Shown: positions 1-8,268 of the stretch, piece by piece
How the letters are laid out: the number at the start of each line of letters is the position of its first letter
How positions within the stretch are numbered: the first letter of the stretch is position 1
Origin: Pseudomonas plecoglossicida NBRC 103162 = DSM 15088
GTDB taxonomy: Bacteria; Pseudomonadota; Gammaproteobacteria; Pseudomonadales; Pseudomonadaceae
Assembly (NCBI RefSeq): GCF_000730665.1
Contig: NZ_BBIV01000052.1
Coordinates: 1-41,593 of the forward strand
DNA: 41,593 nt
Reading direction: 5' to 3'
The notes under the pieces: generated by a model
What the model was told of the DNA's origin: nothing
What the model saw: the letters and a program-made list of their open reading frames with translations, nothing else
Database searches by the model: none
Position numbers and translations under genes: made by a program

Positions 1-2
1 CT

Positions 3-206
3 GAGATCCGCCGCCTGCTGCACAACGCGGCAATGGCTGCGAGCAGGTCAGCGGCTTGGAAAGATATTTACGAGCATCATCGGAACAGCGGCAAAGCAAC
101 CACTCAAGCCCTGGTCATCCTGGCCCGGAAACTCGCACGTGTGGCATTCGCCCTGATGAAAAATCAGGACGAATACGTCACCAAGGGCGGCAAATTGGCT
201 TGCTGA
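3..206 (+). mobile_element. IS110-family transposase, 3' end only
   Basis: The window opens inside an open frame that ends with TGA at 204-206. The 67 visible residues (EIRRLLHNAAMAASRS near the start, ALVILARKLARVAFALM near the middle, KGGKLAC at the end) resemble the C-terminal Transposase_20 region of IS110-family transposases, which are helical, rich in Arg and Lys, and carry an RRLL..AA motif. The N-terminal RuvC-like DEDD part lies outside the window, so intactness cannot be judged. Family assignment is by motif memory only. No inverted repeats are expected for this family, so the right end of the element, somewhere in 207-240, cannot be fixed. Confidence 0.7.
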
Positions 207-244
207 AAACCATAGAATCTCCCACAAGGTCGGCGGTGATCTGA

Positions 245-286
245 TGTGGGAGCCGGCTTGCCGGCGATGGGCTGCAAAGCAGCCCC
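245..286 (+). repeat. REP element (single copy)
   Basis: The segment starts tgtgggagccggcttgccgg and contains the imperfect palindrome seen repeatedly in this window. It is followed directly by a second small hairpin, gggctgc-aaa-gcagccc. It lies in the short gap between the IS110 remnant and the 3' end of prmB. No U-rich tract follows, so it is not called a terminator. Confidence 0.8.
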
Positions 287-294
287 AATGCCTG

Positions 295-1203
295 TCAGAC
301 GCGAGCCTTGAACAGCTCCTGGTGCTGCCTGCACTGCTCGCCAGTCAACATGAACACCCCATGTCCGCCCCGCTCGAACTCCAGCCAGGCAAAGTCCACT
401 TCGGGGTACAGCGCCTCGACATGCACCTGGCTGTTGCCTACCTCGACGATCAGCAAACCCTTGTCGGTCAGGTGCTCGGCCGCCTCGGCCAGCATCCGCC
501 GCACCAGGTCCAGGCCGTCATTGCCACAGGCCAGGCCCATCTCCGGCTCGTGGTGATACTCCGCTGGCATGTCGCCGAAGTCTTCGGCGTCGACATACGG
601 CGGGTTGGACAGGATCAAGTCGAAACGCTGCCCCGGCAAACCGCCGAAGCCGTCGCCCTGCACCGTGTACACGCGCTCCTCGAGGCCGTGACGCTCGATA
701 TTCTGGTTGGCCACTTCGAGCGCGTCGAACGACAGGTCGGCCAGTACCACCTCGGCTTCAGGGAACACTTCCGCGGCCACGATACCGATGCAGCCGGAAC
801 CGGTGCACAAGTCGAGGATGCGCGCGGGCTCCACGGCCAGCCAGGGCTCGAAGCGTTTTTCGATCAGCTCGCCAATGGGCGAACGCGGTACCAGTACGCG
901 CTCGTCGACGATGAACGACATGCCACAGAACCACGCCTCGCCCAGCAGGTAGGCGGTCGGTACGCGGTCTTCGATGCGGCGCTTGAGCAGATGCTGCAGC
1001 CGCACCCGCTCATCGTCCTCGAGCTGGCAGTCGAGGTAGCTGTCGGCAATCTCCCACGGCAGGTGCACGGCACCCAGCACCAGCAGGCGCGCTTCGTCCC
1101 AGGCATTGTCGGCACCGTGGCCGAAGAACAACTCGTGCTCATGGAAGCGGCTGACCGCCCAACGGATATGGTCGCGCAACGTGCGCAGACGAGATGTGAT
1201 CAC
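295..1203 (-). CDS. prmB: 50S ribosomal protein L3 N5-glutamine methyltransferase PrmB
   Basis: This 302-residue protein is a class I SAM-dependent methyltransferase of the HemK/PrmC-PrmB group, which methylates a glutamine side chain of ribosomal protein L3 in the cytoplasm. Visible support is the SAM-binding motif DLCTGSGCIGI at about residues 131-141 and the signature NPPY at 200-203, which binds the glutamine amide. The N-terminal helical part (residues 1-90) and the phrase VPTAYLLGEAWFCG are typical of PrmB rather than PrmC. Length matches the family (about 300). The ATG at 1203 is the natural start. It is transcribed away from the isochorismatase-like gene, so the 180-bp gap between them should hold two divergent promoters. 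Confidence 0.92.
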   Translation of the reverse strand: MITSRLRTLRDHIRWAVSRFHEHELFFGHGADNAWDEARLLVLGAVHLPWEIADSYLDCQLEDDERVRLQHLLKRRIEDRVPTAYLLGEAWFCGMSFIVDERVLVPRSPIGELIEKRFEPWLAVEPARILDLCTGSGCIGIVAAEVFPEAEVVLADLSFDALEVANQNIERHGLEERVYTVQGDGFGGLPGQRFDLILSNPPYVDAEDFGDMPAEYHHEPEMGLACGNDGLDLVRRMLAEAAEHLTDKGLLIVEVGNSQVHVEALYPEVDFAWLEFERGGHGVFMLTGEQCRQHQELFKARV

Positions 1204-1383
1204 GGGGTACTCCTAATTCAGACCGTACAAAAGTCTAACAGCCCCACCCGCACATTTGTTGCCACGGATCGCCTGGCAACTCTCCACAGGCCAGCAACCA
1301 CGCTGGTTGCGATGTCAACCATTCACATTGGCGCCAAGGCAAGGGAGAATAGGTATACAAAAGCCCTACCCAAGGAGCCCTTG

Positions 1384-1974
1384 ATGTCCGTTCCAACCAC
1401 GATGTTCCGCCTCACTGGCCGCGACTACCCGCCGGCCAAGCTGAGCCAAGCCAGCCTGATCGTCATCGATGCGCAGAAGGAGTACTTGAGCGGCCCTCTG
1501 CAACTGTCGGGCATGGACGAGGCCGTGGCCAACATCGCCAGGTTGCTCGACGCTGCCCGCAAGGCGGGCCGTCCGATCATCCACGTTCGCCACCTCGGTA
1601 CCGTTGGCGGCCGCTTCGACCCGCAGGGCCCTGCTGGCCAGTTCATCCCGGGCCTGGAGCCGCGCGAAGGTGAAGTCGTCATCGAAAAACGCATGCCCAA
1701 TGCCTTCAAGAACACCAAGCTGCACGAAACCCTGCAAGCGCTGGGGCACCTTGACCTGATCGTCTGCGGTTTCATGAGCCACTCCAGCGTCAGCACCACG
1801 GTACGCCGCGCCAAGGACTATGGTTATCGTTGCACCTTGGTGGAAGATGCCTCGGCCACCCGCGACCTGGCGTTGAAGGACCGGGTAATCCCTGCTGCGC
1901 AGATCCACCAGTGCGAAATGGCCGTGATGGCTGACAACTTCGCCTGCGTCGCCCCGACTGCCAGCCTGATCTGA
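1384..1974 (+). CDS. Isochorismatase-fold (cysteine hydrolase-like) protein with Ser at the usual Cys position
   Basis: This 196-residue cytoplasmic protein has the isochorismatase/CSHase fold. The start is the ATG at 1384, preceded by the ribosome-binding site aaggag at 1372-1377; the long upstream extension of the same frame runs antisense through prmB and is not coding. The fold's active-site Asp is D29 (VIDAQ) and its Lys is K102 (VIEKRMPNAF). The position normally holding the nucleophilic Cys (G-x5-C-V pattern) reads GFMSHSSV, so Cys is replaced by Ser (S135). True isochorismatases also lack a needed Cys, but this protein has no carrier-protein domain. Substrate is unknown. A hydrolase or lyase role is possible, and amidase activity is doubtful without the Cys. 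Confidence 0.85.
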   Translation: MSVPTTMFRLTGRDYPPAKLSQASLIVIDAQKEYLSGPLQLSGMDEAVANIARLLDAARKAGRPIIHVRHLGTVGGRFDPQGPAGQFIPGLEPREGEVVIEKRMPNAFKNTKLHETLQALGHLDLIVCGFMSHSSVSTTVRRAKDYGYRCTLVEDASATRDLALKDRVIPAAQIHQCEMAVMADNFACVAPTASLI

Positions 1975-2046
1975 CCGCCCGGCAGCCAGGCGGAACCCGA
2001 CAGTTGGCGCCCGGTCCAATTCCTGATGTCCAGAGAGGAAATCGGA

Positions 2047-2367
2047 ATGAAGCTAAAAGGCAGTTTCGACGCCAAGCGCCTGCGCCAACGCGAACCGCGC
2101 AATTGGGGTGCTCGCCTGGCTGCCGGCCTGTCGGCATTGCTCGCCACCCTCGGCGTACTGCTGGCCATGGCCGGCATCGCCGGGCTGCTCGGCAACTACA
2201 CGGCGCTGGCCGAGCTCAATGCCAATCGGCCGCTGGCCGGCATCGTCACGGTGGTTGGGCTGGTGCTGTTGTACTTCGGCGTGAGGTTCTGGCGGCGCAG
2301 CCGTATTCGCTTGCGTCGAGGACGGGAGTTGAACCTTTCGCCGCACCTGATGAAGAAGCACCATTGA
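2047..2367 (+). CDS. Small integral membrane protein of unknown function
   Basis: A 106-residue protein with two clear hydrophobic segments, roughly residues 25-48 (LAAGLSALLATLGVLLAMAG) and 63-80 (GIVTVVGLVLLYFG), separated by a short loop. Both the N-terminus (KLKGSFDAKRLRQREPR) and the C-terminus are strongly basic, so both ends probably face the cytoplasm. The ATG at 2047 is chosen because gagagga sits 7 bp upstream at 2033-2039; the in-frame start at 2026 would bury that site. It ends in basic residues and MKKHH. I do not recognise a named family. It is separated from the next gene by an inverted REP pair. Confidence 0.65.
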   Translation: MKLKGSFDAKRLRQREPRNWGARLAAGLSALLATLGVLLAMAGIAGLLGNYTALAELNANRPLAGIVTVVGLVLLYFGVRFWRRSRIRLRRGRELNLSPHLMKKHH

Positions 2368-2386
2368 AGCTTCTGTCGGGGCTTCT

Positions 2387-2481
2387 GGCCTCATCGCCGG
2401 CAAGCCGGCTCCCACAGGGACTCCACAGTGTTCAGGCTTTTGTGATGTACCTGTGGGAGCCGGCTTGCCGGCGATAGGGCC
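2387..2481. repeat. Inverted pair of REP elements
   Basis: Copies at 2387-2416 (ggcctcatcgccggcaagcc...) and 2452-2481 (tgtgggagccggcttgccgg...) face each other across a 35-bp spacer. They lie between the small membrane protein and the Smr gene. Such inverted pairs (BIME-like) are typical of intergenic DNA in P. putida-group chromosomes and can form a long cruciform or hairpin in mRNA. Confidence 0.85.
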
Positions 2482-2536
2482 GCTACTGACGCCACCAGGA
2501 TGATGGCGTAGACTACGCCGCCCAGGTGGAGGCAGC

Positions 2537-3097
2537 ATGCAAGACGACGATTTTTCCCTGTTCAGCGCCGAAGTGCGCGGCGTCAAGCCGATCAAGCACG
2601 ACCGCGCCGATATCGGCAAACCCAAGGCCGACCGCAAGCAGCTGGCCAGCCTGCGCCAGGCCGCGACCGTGCGCAGCGACCAGCCGCTGGTGATCGACGG
2701 TTTGTCCGACCAGTTCGTCATCGACGTGGGTGCCGAAGACGAGCTCATGTGGCGCCGCGACGGGGTACAGGAAAGCCAGATTCGCAAGCTCAAGCTCGGT
2801 CAGATCGCCTTCGAAGGCAGCCTCGACCTGCACGGCATGAGCGTGGAAAAGGCCCGCGAAACCCTGTGGGACTTCATCGCCGAAGCCACCAAGCTCGAAG
2901 TGCGCTGCGTGCGTGTCACCCACGGCAAGGCTGCGCGCCTGGACGGCAAGCGGCCGATGATCAAGAGCCACGTCAACACCTGGCTGCGCCAGCACCCGCA
3001 AGTGCTGGGCTTCACCTCCTGCCAGGCCCGCCACGGCGGCACCGGCGCGGTGTATGTAATGCTCAAGCGAACCATGATGGAAGGCCGCGACGAGTAA
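2537..3097 (+). CDS. Smr-domain protein (SmrA/YdaL-like)
   Basis: A 186-residue cytoplasmic protein with a C-terminal Smr (MutS2-related) domain at about residues 90-180. The diagnostic LDLHGM motif is at 96-101, a THGKA motif lies further on, and the closing HGGTGAVYVMLKR matches the GxGxGxL-like end of the domain. Smr domains are reported as nickases or RNA endonucleases; the N-terminal 90 residues here are charged and without a recognised fold. It is read as a stand-alone small Smr protein, not MutS2, because no ATPase domain is present. The start ATG at 2537 is preceded by gtggaggcag. It precedes folE by 69 bp on the same strand. Confidence 0.85.
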   Translation: MQDDDFSLFSAEVRGVKPIKHDRADIGKPKADRKQLASLRQAATVRSDQPLVIDGLSDQFVIDVGAEDELMWRRDGVQESQIRKLKLGQIAFEGSLDLHGMSVEKARETLWDFIAEATKLEVRCVRVTHGKAARLDGKRPMIKSHVNTWLRQHPQVLGFTSCQARHGGTGAVYVMLKRTMMEGRDE

Positions 3098-3166
3098 CGC
3101 CACACTTGCAGCGTAGGCTTTGCCGCCGTACCCTTCGTTTTTGCGATTTTACCCACAGGTAGATAC

Positions 3167-3712
3167 ATGTCCCTGGAACAGAACTACACCGAGATCCTCA
3201 GCCAGATCGGCGAGGACGTCTCCCGTGAGGGCCTGCTCGACACGCCCAAGCGGGCTGCAAAGGCCATGAAATACCTTTGCCGCGGTTATGAGCAGACGCT
3301 GGAAGAGGTCACCAACGGCGCGCTGTTCACCTCCGACAACAGCGAGATGGTGCTGGTCCGGGACATCGAGCTGTATTCGATGTGCGAGCACCACATGCTG
3401 CCTTTCATCGGTAAGGCCCACGTGGCCTACCTGCCCAAGGGCAAGGTGCTGGGCCTGTCCAAGGTCGCGCGAATCGTCGACATGTACGCTCGCCGCCTGC
3501 AGATCCAGGAAAACCTCAGCCGCCAGATCGCCGAGGCTGTCCAGCAGGTGACCGGCGCCGCTGGCGTGGCAGTGGTGATCGAAGCCAAGCACATGTGCAT
3601 GATGATGCGCGGCGTCGAAAAGCAGAACTCGACCATGCTCACCTCGGTGATGCTCGGCGAGTTCCGTGAAAATTCCGCTACCCGCAGCGAGTTCCTCAGC
3701 CTGATCAAGTGA
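3167..3712 (+). CDS. folE: GTP cyclohydrolase I (FolE)
   Basis: A 181-residue type I GTP cyclohydrolase, which converts GTP to 7,8-dihydroneopterin triphosphate, the first step of tetrahydrofolate and pterin synthesis. Zinc ligands are visible as C73 and H76 in MCEHHMLPF and C144 in KHMCMMMRG. Other family marks are TPKRAAKAM (substrate region) and KVLGLSKVARIVD. Length fits the short form found in Pseudomonas, where the N-terminal extension of the E. coli enzyme is missing. The start ATG at 3167 follows cccacaggtag. A strong intrinsic terminator lies 16 bp beyond the stop, so the transcript probably ends here. Confidence 0.93.
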   Translation: MSLEQNYTEILSQIGEDVSREGLLDTPKRAAKAMKYLCRGYEQTLEEVTNGALFTSDNSEMVLVRDIELYSMCEHHMLPFIGKAHVAYLPKGKVLGLSKVARIVDMYARRLQIQENLSRQIAEAVQQVTGAAGVAVVIEAKHMCMMMRGVEKQNSTMLTSVMLGEFRENSATRSEFLSLIK

Positions 3713-3728
3713 TCGGCGCGTGACCCGA

Positions 3729-3758
3729 GCCGACCCCGCGGGGTCGGCTTTTTCTTTT
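3729..3758 (+). terminator. Rho-independent terminator after folE
   Basis: A perfect GC-rich palindrome, gccgaccccgcggggtcggc at 3729-3748, is followed immediately by tttttctttt. Stem and U-tract are both strong. It would end folE transcription on the plus strand. The ATG of the next gene at 3771 lies just past it. Confidence 0.88.
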
Positions 3759-3770
3759 CAGGAGTTGCCC

Positions 3771-4136
3771 ATGATCGTCAAAGCCTTGCGGGTCGGCCTC
3801 GGCCAGCTCATCGTGTTCGGCGACTGGATCAGCCGCCCGGCCAAGCGCAAGCGCGATGCCACGGCCCAGGCCCACGTCGAGCAGCAGGCCAAGGGCCTTG
3901 CGCTGTACCAGTTCCACGCTTGCCCGTTCTGCGTCAAGACCCGCCGCACCCTACATCGGCTGAACGTACCGGTGGCGCTGCGCGATGCCAGGAACGATGA
4001 AGTGCATCGCCAGGCGCTGCTGGAAGGTGGTGGCCGGGTGAAGGTGCCGTGCCTGCGTATCGAAGAAGCTGGCAAGGTGACCTGGATGTACGAGTCCAAG
4101 GCCATCATTGCCTACCTGGACAAACGGTTCGCCTGA
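3771..4136 (+). CDS. Thioredoxin-fold protein with CPFC motif (glutaredoxin / GST N-domain)
   Basis: A 121-residue protein containing a single thioredoxin-fold domain. The redox motif CPFC sits at about residues 52-55 (FHACPFCVKTRR), followed by VKVPCLRI with the cis-Pro and YESKAIIAYLDKRF, which matches the end of the GST N-terminal domain. There is no GST C-terminal helical domain, so it is a glutaredoxin-like or stand-alone GST_N protein. The first 40 residues are basic (RPAKRKR) and start with a short hydrophobic stretch, possibly membrane-peripheral. The start is ATG 3771, supported by cagga at 3759-3763. It is likely a thiol-disulfide or glutathione-dependent reductase; the substrate is unknown. 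Confidence 0.8.
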   Translation: MIVKALRVGLGQLIVFGDWISRPAKRKRDATAQAHVEQQAKGLALYQFHACPFCVKTRRTLHRLNVPVALRDARNDEVHRQALLEGGGRVKVPCLRIEEAGKVTWMYESKAIIAYLDKRFA

Positions 4137-4160
4137 TCCGGCGATAGGGCCGATAAGGTC

Positions 4161-4763
4161 TCAGTCCACCATCGACACATGCCGCGGATGCCTGGCCACC
4201 CTCTCCAGCCAGGCCCGCACCGCCGGGTAGTCCGTCAGCTCGAACCCTCCCTGATGCGCCACATGGGTGTACGCATACAGCGCCACATCGGCAATCGAGT
4301 ACTGCTCGCCCACCAGGTACGGCGTCATCTGCAACTGCCGCTCCATCACCCTCAGCGCCTTGTAGCCACCCTTGTGCAGCTTGCGGTACTCCTCCAACCG
4401 CTCGTCCGGCAAGCCCAGGTAGAACTGGATGAACCGCGCCACGGCAATGTATGGCTCATGGCTGTACTGCTCGAAGAACTGCCACTGCAGCACCTGGGTG
4501 CGCAAGCGCGGCTCGCTGGGCAGGAACTCGCTGCCGTCGGCCAGGAAGTTGAGGATGGCGTTGGACTCCCACAAGCAAGTGCCGTCCTCCAGTTGCAGCA
4601 CCGGTACCTTGCCGTTGGGGTTCATGGCCAGGAATTCGGGGGTCTCGGTCTCGCCCTTGAGGATATCCACCGGGTGCCATTGATACGGTTTGTCCAGCAG
4701 GCTCAGCATCAGCTTGACCTTGTAGCAGTTGCCCGACTGGTAATCGCCATAGACCTTGTACAT
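4161..4763 (-). CDS. Glutathione S-transferase family protein
   Basis: A 200-residue cytosolic GST. The N-terminal thioredoxin-like domain starts MYKVYGDYQSGNCYKVKL, with SGNC at the place where GSTs hold the catalytic Ser or Cys. GKVPVLQLEDG (cis-Pro loop) and WESNAILNFLA (glutathione gamma-glutamyl contact) follow. The C-terminal helical domain contains SIADVALYAYTHVA, the usual N-capping region. The start at 4763 is chosen over the in-frame start at 4802 because the sequence gggaggg stands just upstream of it and because family members begin at this point. It may conjugate or dehalogenate small electrophiles; the substrate cannot be told. Confidence 0.88.
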   Translation of the reverse strand: MYKVYGDYQSGNCYKVKLMLSLLDKPYQWHPVDILKGETETPEFLAMNPNGKVPVLQLEDGTCLWESNAILNFLADGSEFLPSEPRLRTQVLQWQFFEQYSHEPYIAVARFIQFYLGLPDERLEEYRKLHKGGYKALRVMERQLQMTPYLVGEQYSIADVALYAYTHVAHQGGFELTDYPAVRAWLERVARHPRHVSMVD

Positions 4764-4908
4764 CGCCCGCTCCCTCCCATGCAGTTGCGCGTCAGGGCCC
4801 AATAGTTGGCGACTGTACGGCTAAAAGCAATGCTCGCTGTATGACAAGGATCAAGCGGGCCCGCGTTAGGCTGCAAAAAACGCTTACACATGGACAAGGA
4901 CCCAACCC

Positions 4909-6099
4909 ATGACCGATGCCACTTCCGCACGCCTGCGGCCCCTGGCAGACAGCTCCCCGTCGGCGGTGGTCGCCGGCTTCATCGCCATGCTCACCGGCTA
5001 CACCAGCTCACTGGTGCTGATGTTCCAGGCGGGCCAGGCGGCAGGCCTGACCAGTGCGCAGATCTCTTCCTGGATCTGGGCCCTGTCGATCGGCATGGCG
5101 GTCTGCAGCATCGGCCTGTCGTTGCGCTACCGCACGCCCGTCACCGTGGCCTGGTCGACGCCCGGTGCAGCGCTGCTGATTACCAGTCTGGGCGGCGTCA
5201 GCTACGGCGAAGCCATCGGTGCCTATGTCACCTGCGCCGTGTTGGTGCTGATCTGTGGCCTGACCGGCAGCTTCGAGCGCCTGGTCAAGCGTATCCCGGC
5301 GTCCCTCGCATCGGCCTTGCTGGCCGGCATCCTGTTCAAGATCGGCAGCGAGATCTTCGTCGCCGCGCAGCACCGCACGCTGCTGGTACTGGGCATGTTC
5401 TTCAGCTACCTGCTGGTCAAGCGCCTGTCGCCGCGCTACTGCGTGCTGGCCGCGTTGCTGGTCGGCACGGCGCTGTCGGGCGCGCTTGGCCTGCTGGACT
5501 TCAGCGGCTTCAAACTGGAAGTGGCAACGCCGGTGTGGACCACGCCCAGCTTCTCGCTGGCCGCGACCATCAGCATCGGTATACCGCTGTTCGTGGTGGC
5601 CATGACCTCGCAGAACATGCCCGGGGTGGCCGTGCTGCGGGCCGATGGTTACCAGCTTCCGGCCTCGCCGCTGATTTCGGCCACCGGGTTTGCCTCGCTG
5701 CTGCTGGCGCCGTTCGGCGCGCACGGGGTCAATCTGGCAGCGATCAGCGCGGCCATCTGCACCGGGCCACACGCCCATGAAGACCCGAGCAAGCGCTACA
5801 CCGCAGCGGTGTGGTGCGGGATTTTCTACGGCATAGCCGGGGTATTCGGCGCCACCCTGGCCGCACTGTTCGCCGCGTTGCCGAAGGAGCTGGTGCTGTC
5901 GATCGCGGCGCTGGCGCTGTTCGGATCGATCATGAACGGACTGACGGTGGCCATGGGTGAAGTGCGGGAGCGGGAGGCGGCGCTGATCACCTTCATGGTG
6001 ACGGCGTCGGGGTTCACCCTGTTCTCGATCGGGTCGGCGTTCTGGGGGATAGTCGCGGGGGTGCTGACCCTGTTGATTCTCAGCCCGCGCAGGGTTTGA
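4909..6099 (+). CDS. BenE-family transporter (benzoate/proton symporter-like)
   Basis: A 396-residue inner-membrane protein with about twelve hydrophobic segments and almost no soluble domain. Family marks of BenE include the N-terminal PSAVVAGFIAMLTGYTSS, TPVTVAWSTPGAALL, and the central block MTSQNMPGVAVLRADGYQ followed by FGAHGVNLAAISAAICTGP. Length matches the family (about 390-400). BenE proteins import benzoate or related aromatic acids with protons in P. putida-type bacteria, but no aromatic catabolic genes are present here, so the substrate is open. The start ATG 4909 is taken because the upstream region carries aaggac at 4896-4901. It is divergent from the GST gene. Confidence 0.87.
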   Translation: MTDATSARLRPLADSSPSAVVAGFIAMLTGYTSSLVLMFQAGQAAGLTSAQISSWIWALSIGMAVCSIGLSLRYRTPVTVAWSTPGAALLITSLGGVSYGEAIGAYVTCAVLVLICGLTGSFERLVKRIPASLASALLAGILFKIGSEIFVAAQHRTLLVLGMFFSYLLVKRLSPRYCVLAALLVGTALSGALGLLDFSGFKLEVATPVWTTPSFSLAATISIGIPLFVVAMTSQNMPGVAVLRADGYQLPASPLISATGFASLLLAPFGAHGVNLAAISAAICTGPHAHEDPSKRYTAAVWCGIFYGIAGVFGATLAALFAALPKELVLSIAALALFGSIMNGLTVAMGEVREREAALITFMVTASGFTLFSIGSAFWGIVAGVLTLLILSPRRV

Positions 6100-6105
6100 C
6101 TGGTT

Positions 6106-6200
6106 GGGCCCTATCGCCGGCAAGCCGGCTCCCGCAGGTACACCGCAAGCCTGAGAACCGTGGTGACACTGTGGGAGCCGGTTTGCCGGCGATAGGGCCC
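6106..6200. repeat. Inverted pair of REP elements
   Basis: Copies at 6106-6136 and 6170-6200 face each other across a 33-bp spacer between two convergent genes, the BenE-like transporter and the chemoreceptor. Each carries the imperfect palindrome gccggcaagccggc or a one-base variant. Together they could act as a bidirectional transcription block. Confidence 0.85.
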
Positions 6201-6210
6201 ACGAAGACAA

Positions 6211-8151
6211 TCACAACCTGAAATGCCCCACCATCCCCTTCAGGTCGTTGCCCAACTGCGCCAGCTCGACACTGGACAGCGCATTGCCCTGCATCGCCAA
6301 CGCCGCCTGATCGGCACTCCCACGAATCTGCGTGACACTGCGGCTGATCTCTTCAGCCACCGAACTCTGCTGCTCCGCTGCCGCGGCAATCTGCTGGTTC
6401 ATCTGCTGGATCGATGACACCGCCAGGGCAATGCTGCCCAAGGCACTTTCGGTCTGCAGCGCGTCGGCCACCGCCAGGCGCACCAGCTCGGTGCTGCCGC
6501 GAATCTGCGCCACCGACTGCTGGGCATTGCCACGCAGGCTGGCGACCAGCCGCTCGATCTCCTCGGTCGATTGCCGTGTACGCCGGGCCAGGGCCCGCAC
6601 CTCATCGGCCACCACCGCAAAACCTCGCCCCTGTTCGCCCGCCCGGGCCGCTTCGATGGCGGCGTTGAGCGCCAGCAGGTTGGTCTGTTCGGCCACGCTC
6701 TTGATCACTTCCAGCACACCGCCGATGGTGTGGATCTCGGCGCTCAGGCTATCGATGCCAGCACTGGCGGTTTCCGCCGCAGCGGCCAGTTGCTCGATGC
6801 GCTGCATGCTCTGGCGCACCACCTGCTGGCCGGAATCGACCTTGGCATCGGCGGCCTGCGCAGCCAACGCGGCTTCTTCGGCATTGCGCGCCACATCGTG
6901 CACGGTGGCCGTCATCTGCTGCATGGCGGTGGCCACCTGCTCGGTCTCATCCTTCTGGCTGCCCACTTCGCGGTTGGTCTGCTCGGTCACCGCCGACAGC
7001 GCCTGGGCGTTGCCCGCCAATTGCTCGATGCCTTGCTGCAGGCCCCTGACGATGCCCGACAAGCCGGTCGCCATGTGCTGCATGGCCCGCATCAACTGGC
7101 CCACTTCATCGTTGCGCGGGGCCTGCGGCTCATCGCCCAGTTCCCCGTCGGCAATGCGCCGGGCCCGGGCAATCACACGCTTGAGCGGGCCGACCAGCGC
7201 ACGGGTGATCAGCCAGGCGGCCAGCACCCCCACCAGCAGCGCCAGGGCGGTCGCGGCAGCGATGGCCAGCGCATTGCGCGTCAACTCGGCCTGCATGGCC
7301 TGCTCTTGCCCGACATAGGCTTGATCCACCCGCCCGGTGACCTGCTCGGCACGCGCCTGCAATTGCGCCTTGAGGCCTTGTTCCTTGCCGAGCAGGTCGG
7401 TGTATTCGTCGAGCTTGCCGGTAAATCCGGCAATGTGTCCGGCCACCTCGCCCAGCACGCTCTGGTAACCGGCATCGGCCACCGTTGTCTTGAGCTGGTC
7501 GACCAGCGTTGCGGCTTCGACCGTCTGCTCTATGCGCCCTTGGCTGGCATCCCCCTCACCCTTGCGGCTTTGCTCCAGGCGCACCCGTGCCTGGTCCATG
7601 GCCTGCAGCATCAGCCGCGACACCTGCGCCACCTGCGCGGACTGCTCGAGAAATTCACTGCCTTGCTGACCCTGGGATTGCTTGAGGGTGTAGGCGCCGT
7701 CGTCAGCCAATCCGGCCTGCACCACGTCGAGGTTGTTGGCCACGCTGGACACCGACCAGCTGGCGGTATCCAGCACCAGCTCCTTGCCCTGCACCACTTC
7801 GACGTAGGCATCAAATGCCTGGCCATAGGCCGCCAGGTCTGACTCGACTGCCGCCAGAGCAGGCTGACTGCGGACGCGCTCGCTCAGGTTGCGCAGGCCG
7901 CTGCGCAAGGCTTCGGCCTCTTCGCTGTCGGAGCGCAGGGCGAAGGCCTGCTCGTGCTGACGCAGCCGCAACAGGTCGGTATTCAAACGGCCCAGCTCGC
8001 GCAGGCTGTCGAAACGCTGGCCGACACTGTGCAAGGCAGCGATACCGATGGCTGCCACCGCCAGGGTCAGCAGCAACACCAGGGCAAAGCCCAGGCCCAT
8101 CTTGCGGGCCATGCCCAGGTTGGCCAGAACACCGTGCCTGCTCGCTGCCAT
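6211..8151 (-). CDS. Methyl-accepting chemotaxis protein
   Basis: A 646-residue chemoreceptor. A first membrane segment lies at about residues 18-42 (MGLGFALVLLLTLAVAAIGI), followed by a roughly 250-residue, mostly helical periplasmic region. The second membrane segment is at about 293-316 and a HAMP domain at about 317-370. The cytoplasmic signalling helix bundle has its highly conserved hairpin tip around 485-525 (EQTNLLALNAAIEAARAGE, then GRGFAVVADEVR). The size and all-helical look of the periplasmic part suggest a helical bimodular (HBM) sensor like that of McpS, which binds organic acids; this is inference. No C-terminal CheR-binding pentapeptide is seen. It senses an extracellular ligand and signals to CheA/CheW. 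Confidence 0.92.
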   Translation of the reverse strand: MAASRHGVLANLGMARKMGLGFALVLLLTLAVAAIGIAALHSVGQRFDSLRELGRLNTDLLRLRQHEQAFALRSDSEEAEALRSGLRNLSERVRSQPALAAVESDLAAYGQAFDAYVEVVQGKELVLDTASWSVSSVANNLDVVQAGLADDGAYTLKQSQGQQGSEFLEQSAQVAQVSRLMLQAMDQARVRLEQSRKGEGDASQGRIEQTVEAATLVDQLKTTVADAGYQSVLGEVAGHIAGFTGKLDEYTDLLGKEQGLKAQLQARAEQVTGRVDQAYVGQEQAMQAELTRNALAIAAATALALLVGVLAAWLITRALVGPLKRVIARARRIADGELGDEPQAPRNDEVGQLMRAMQHMATGLSGIVRGLQQGIEQLAGNAQALSAVTEQTNREVGSQKDETEQVATAMQQMTATVHDVARNAEEAALAAQAADAKVDSGQQVVRQSMQRIEQLAAAAETASAGIDSLSAEIHTIGGVLEVIKSVAEQTNLLALNAAIEAARAGEQGRGFAVVADEVRALARRTRQSTEEIERLVASLRGNAQQSVAQIRGSTELVRLAVADALQTESALGSIALAVSSIQQMNQQIAAAAEQQSSVAEEISRSVTQIRGSADQAALAMQGNALSSVELAQLGNDLKGMVGHFRL

Positions 8152-8268
8152 CGCCGATCCCCCTTCGACTTGTCAGGTTGTGCCGAGGGCCAAGGGTGGC
8201 AACCTTGCCAGCCCGCGCACAAGCGCTCGGCGGCACAATAGTGTCAAATGGCTATGTGCGTGTCGCTT

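Noticed and set aside
244..1383. Long plus-strand extension upstream of the isochorismatase-like gene
   Set aside because: It runs antisense through prmB, whose motifs are clear on the other strand; the ribosome-binding site and family start point are at 1384.
4136..4152. Possible further REP copy (ccggcgatagggcc) after the thioredoxin-fold gene
   Set aside because: Only the outer 14 bases match; the palindromic core is missing, so it is at most a truncated copy.
5008..6210. A 400-residue minus-strand open frame opposite the BenE-like gene
   Set aside because: Composition (Gln, Arg, Gly, His rich, no domain) is typical of antisense frames in GC-rich DNA, and the plus strand shows a full membrane transporter.
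6332..7842. Long plus-strand open frames opposite the chemoreceptor
   Set aside because: Low-complexity Ala/Ser/Cys-rich or His/Gln-rich translations, antisense to a complete chemoreceptor.
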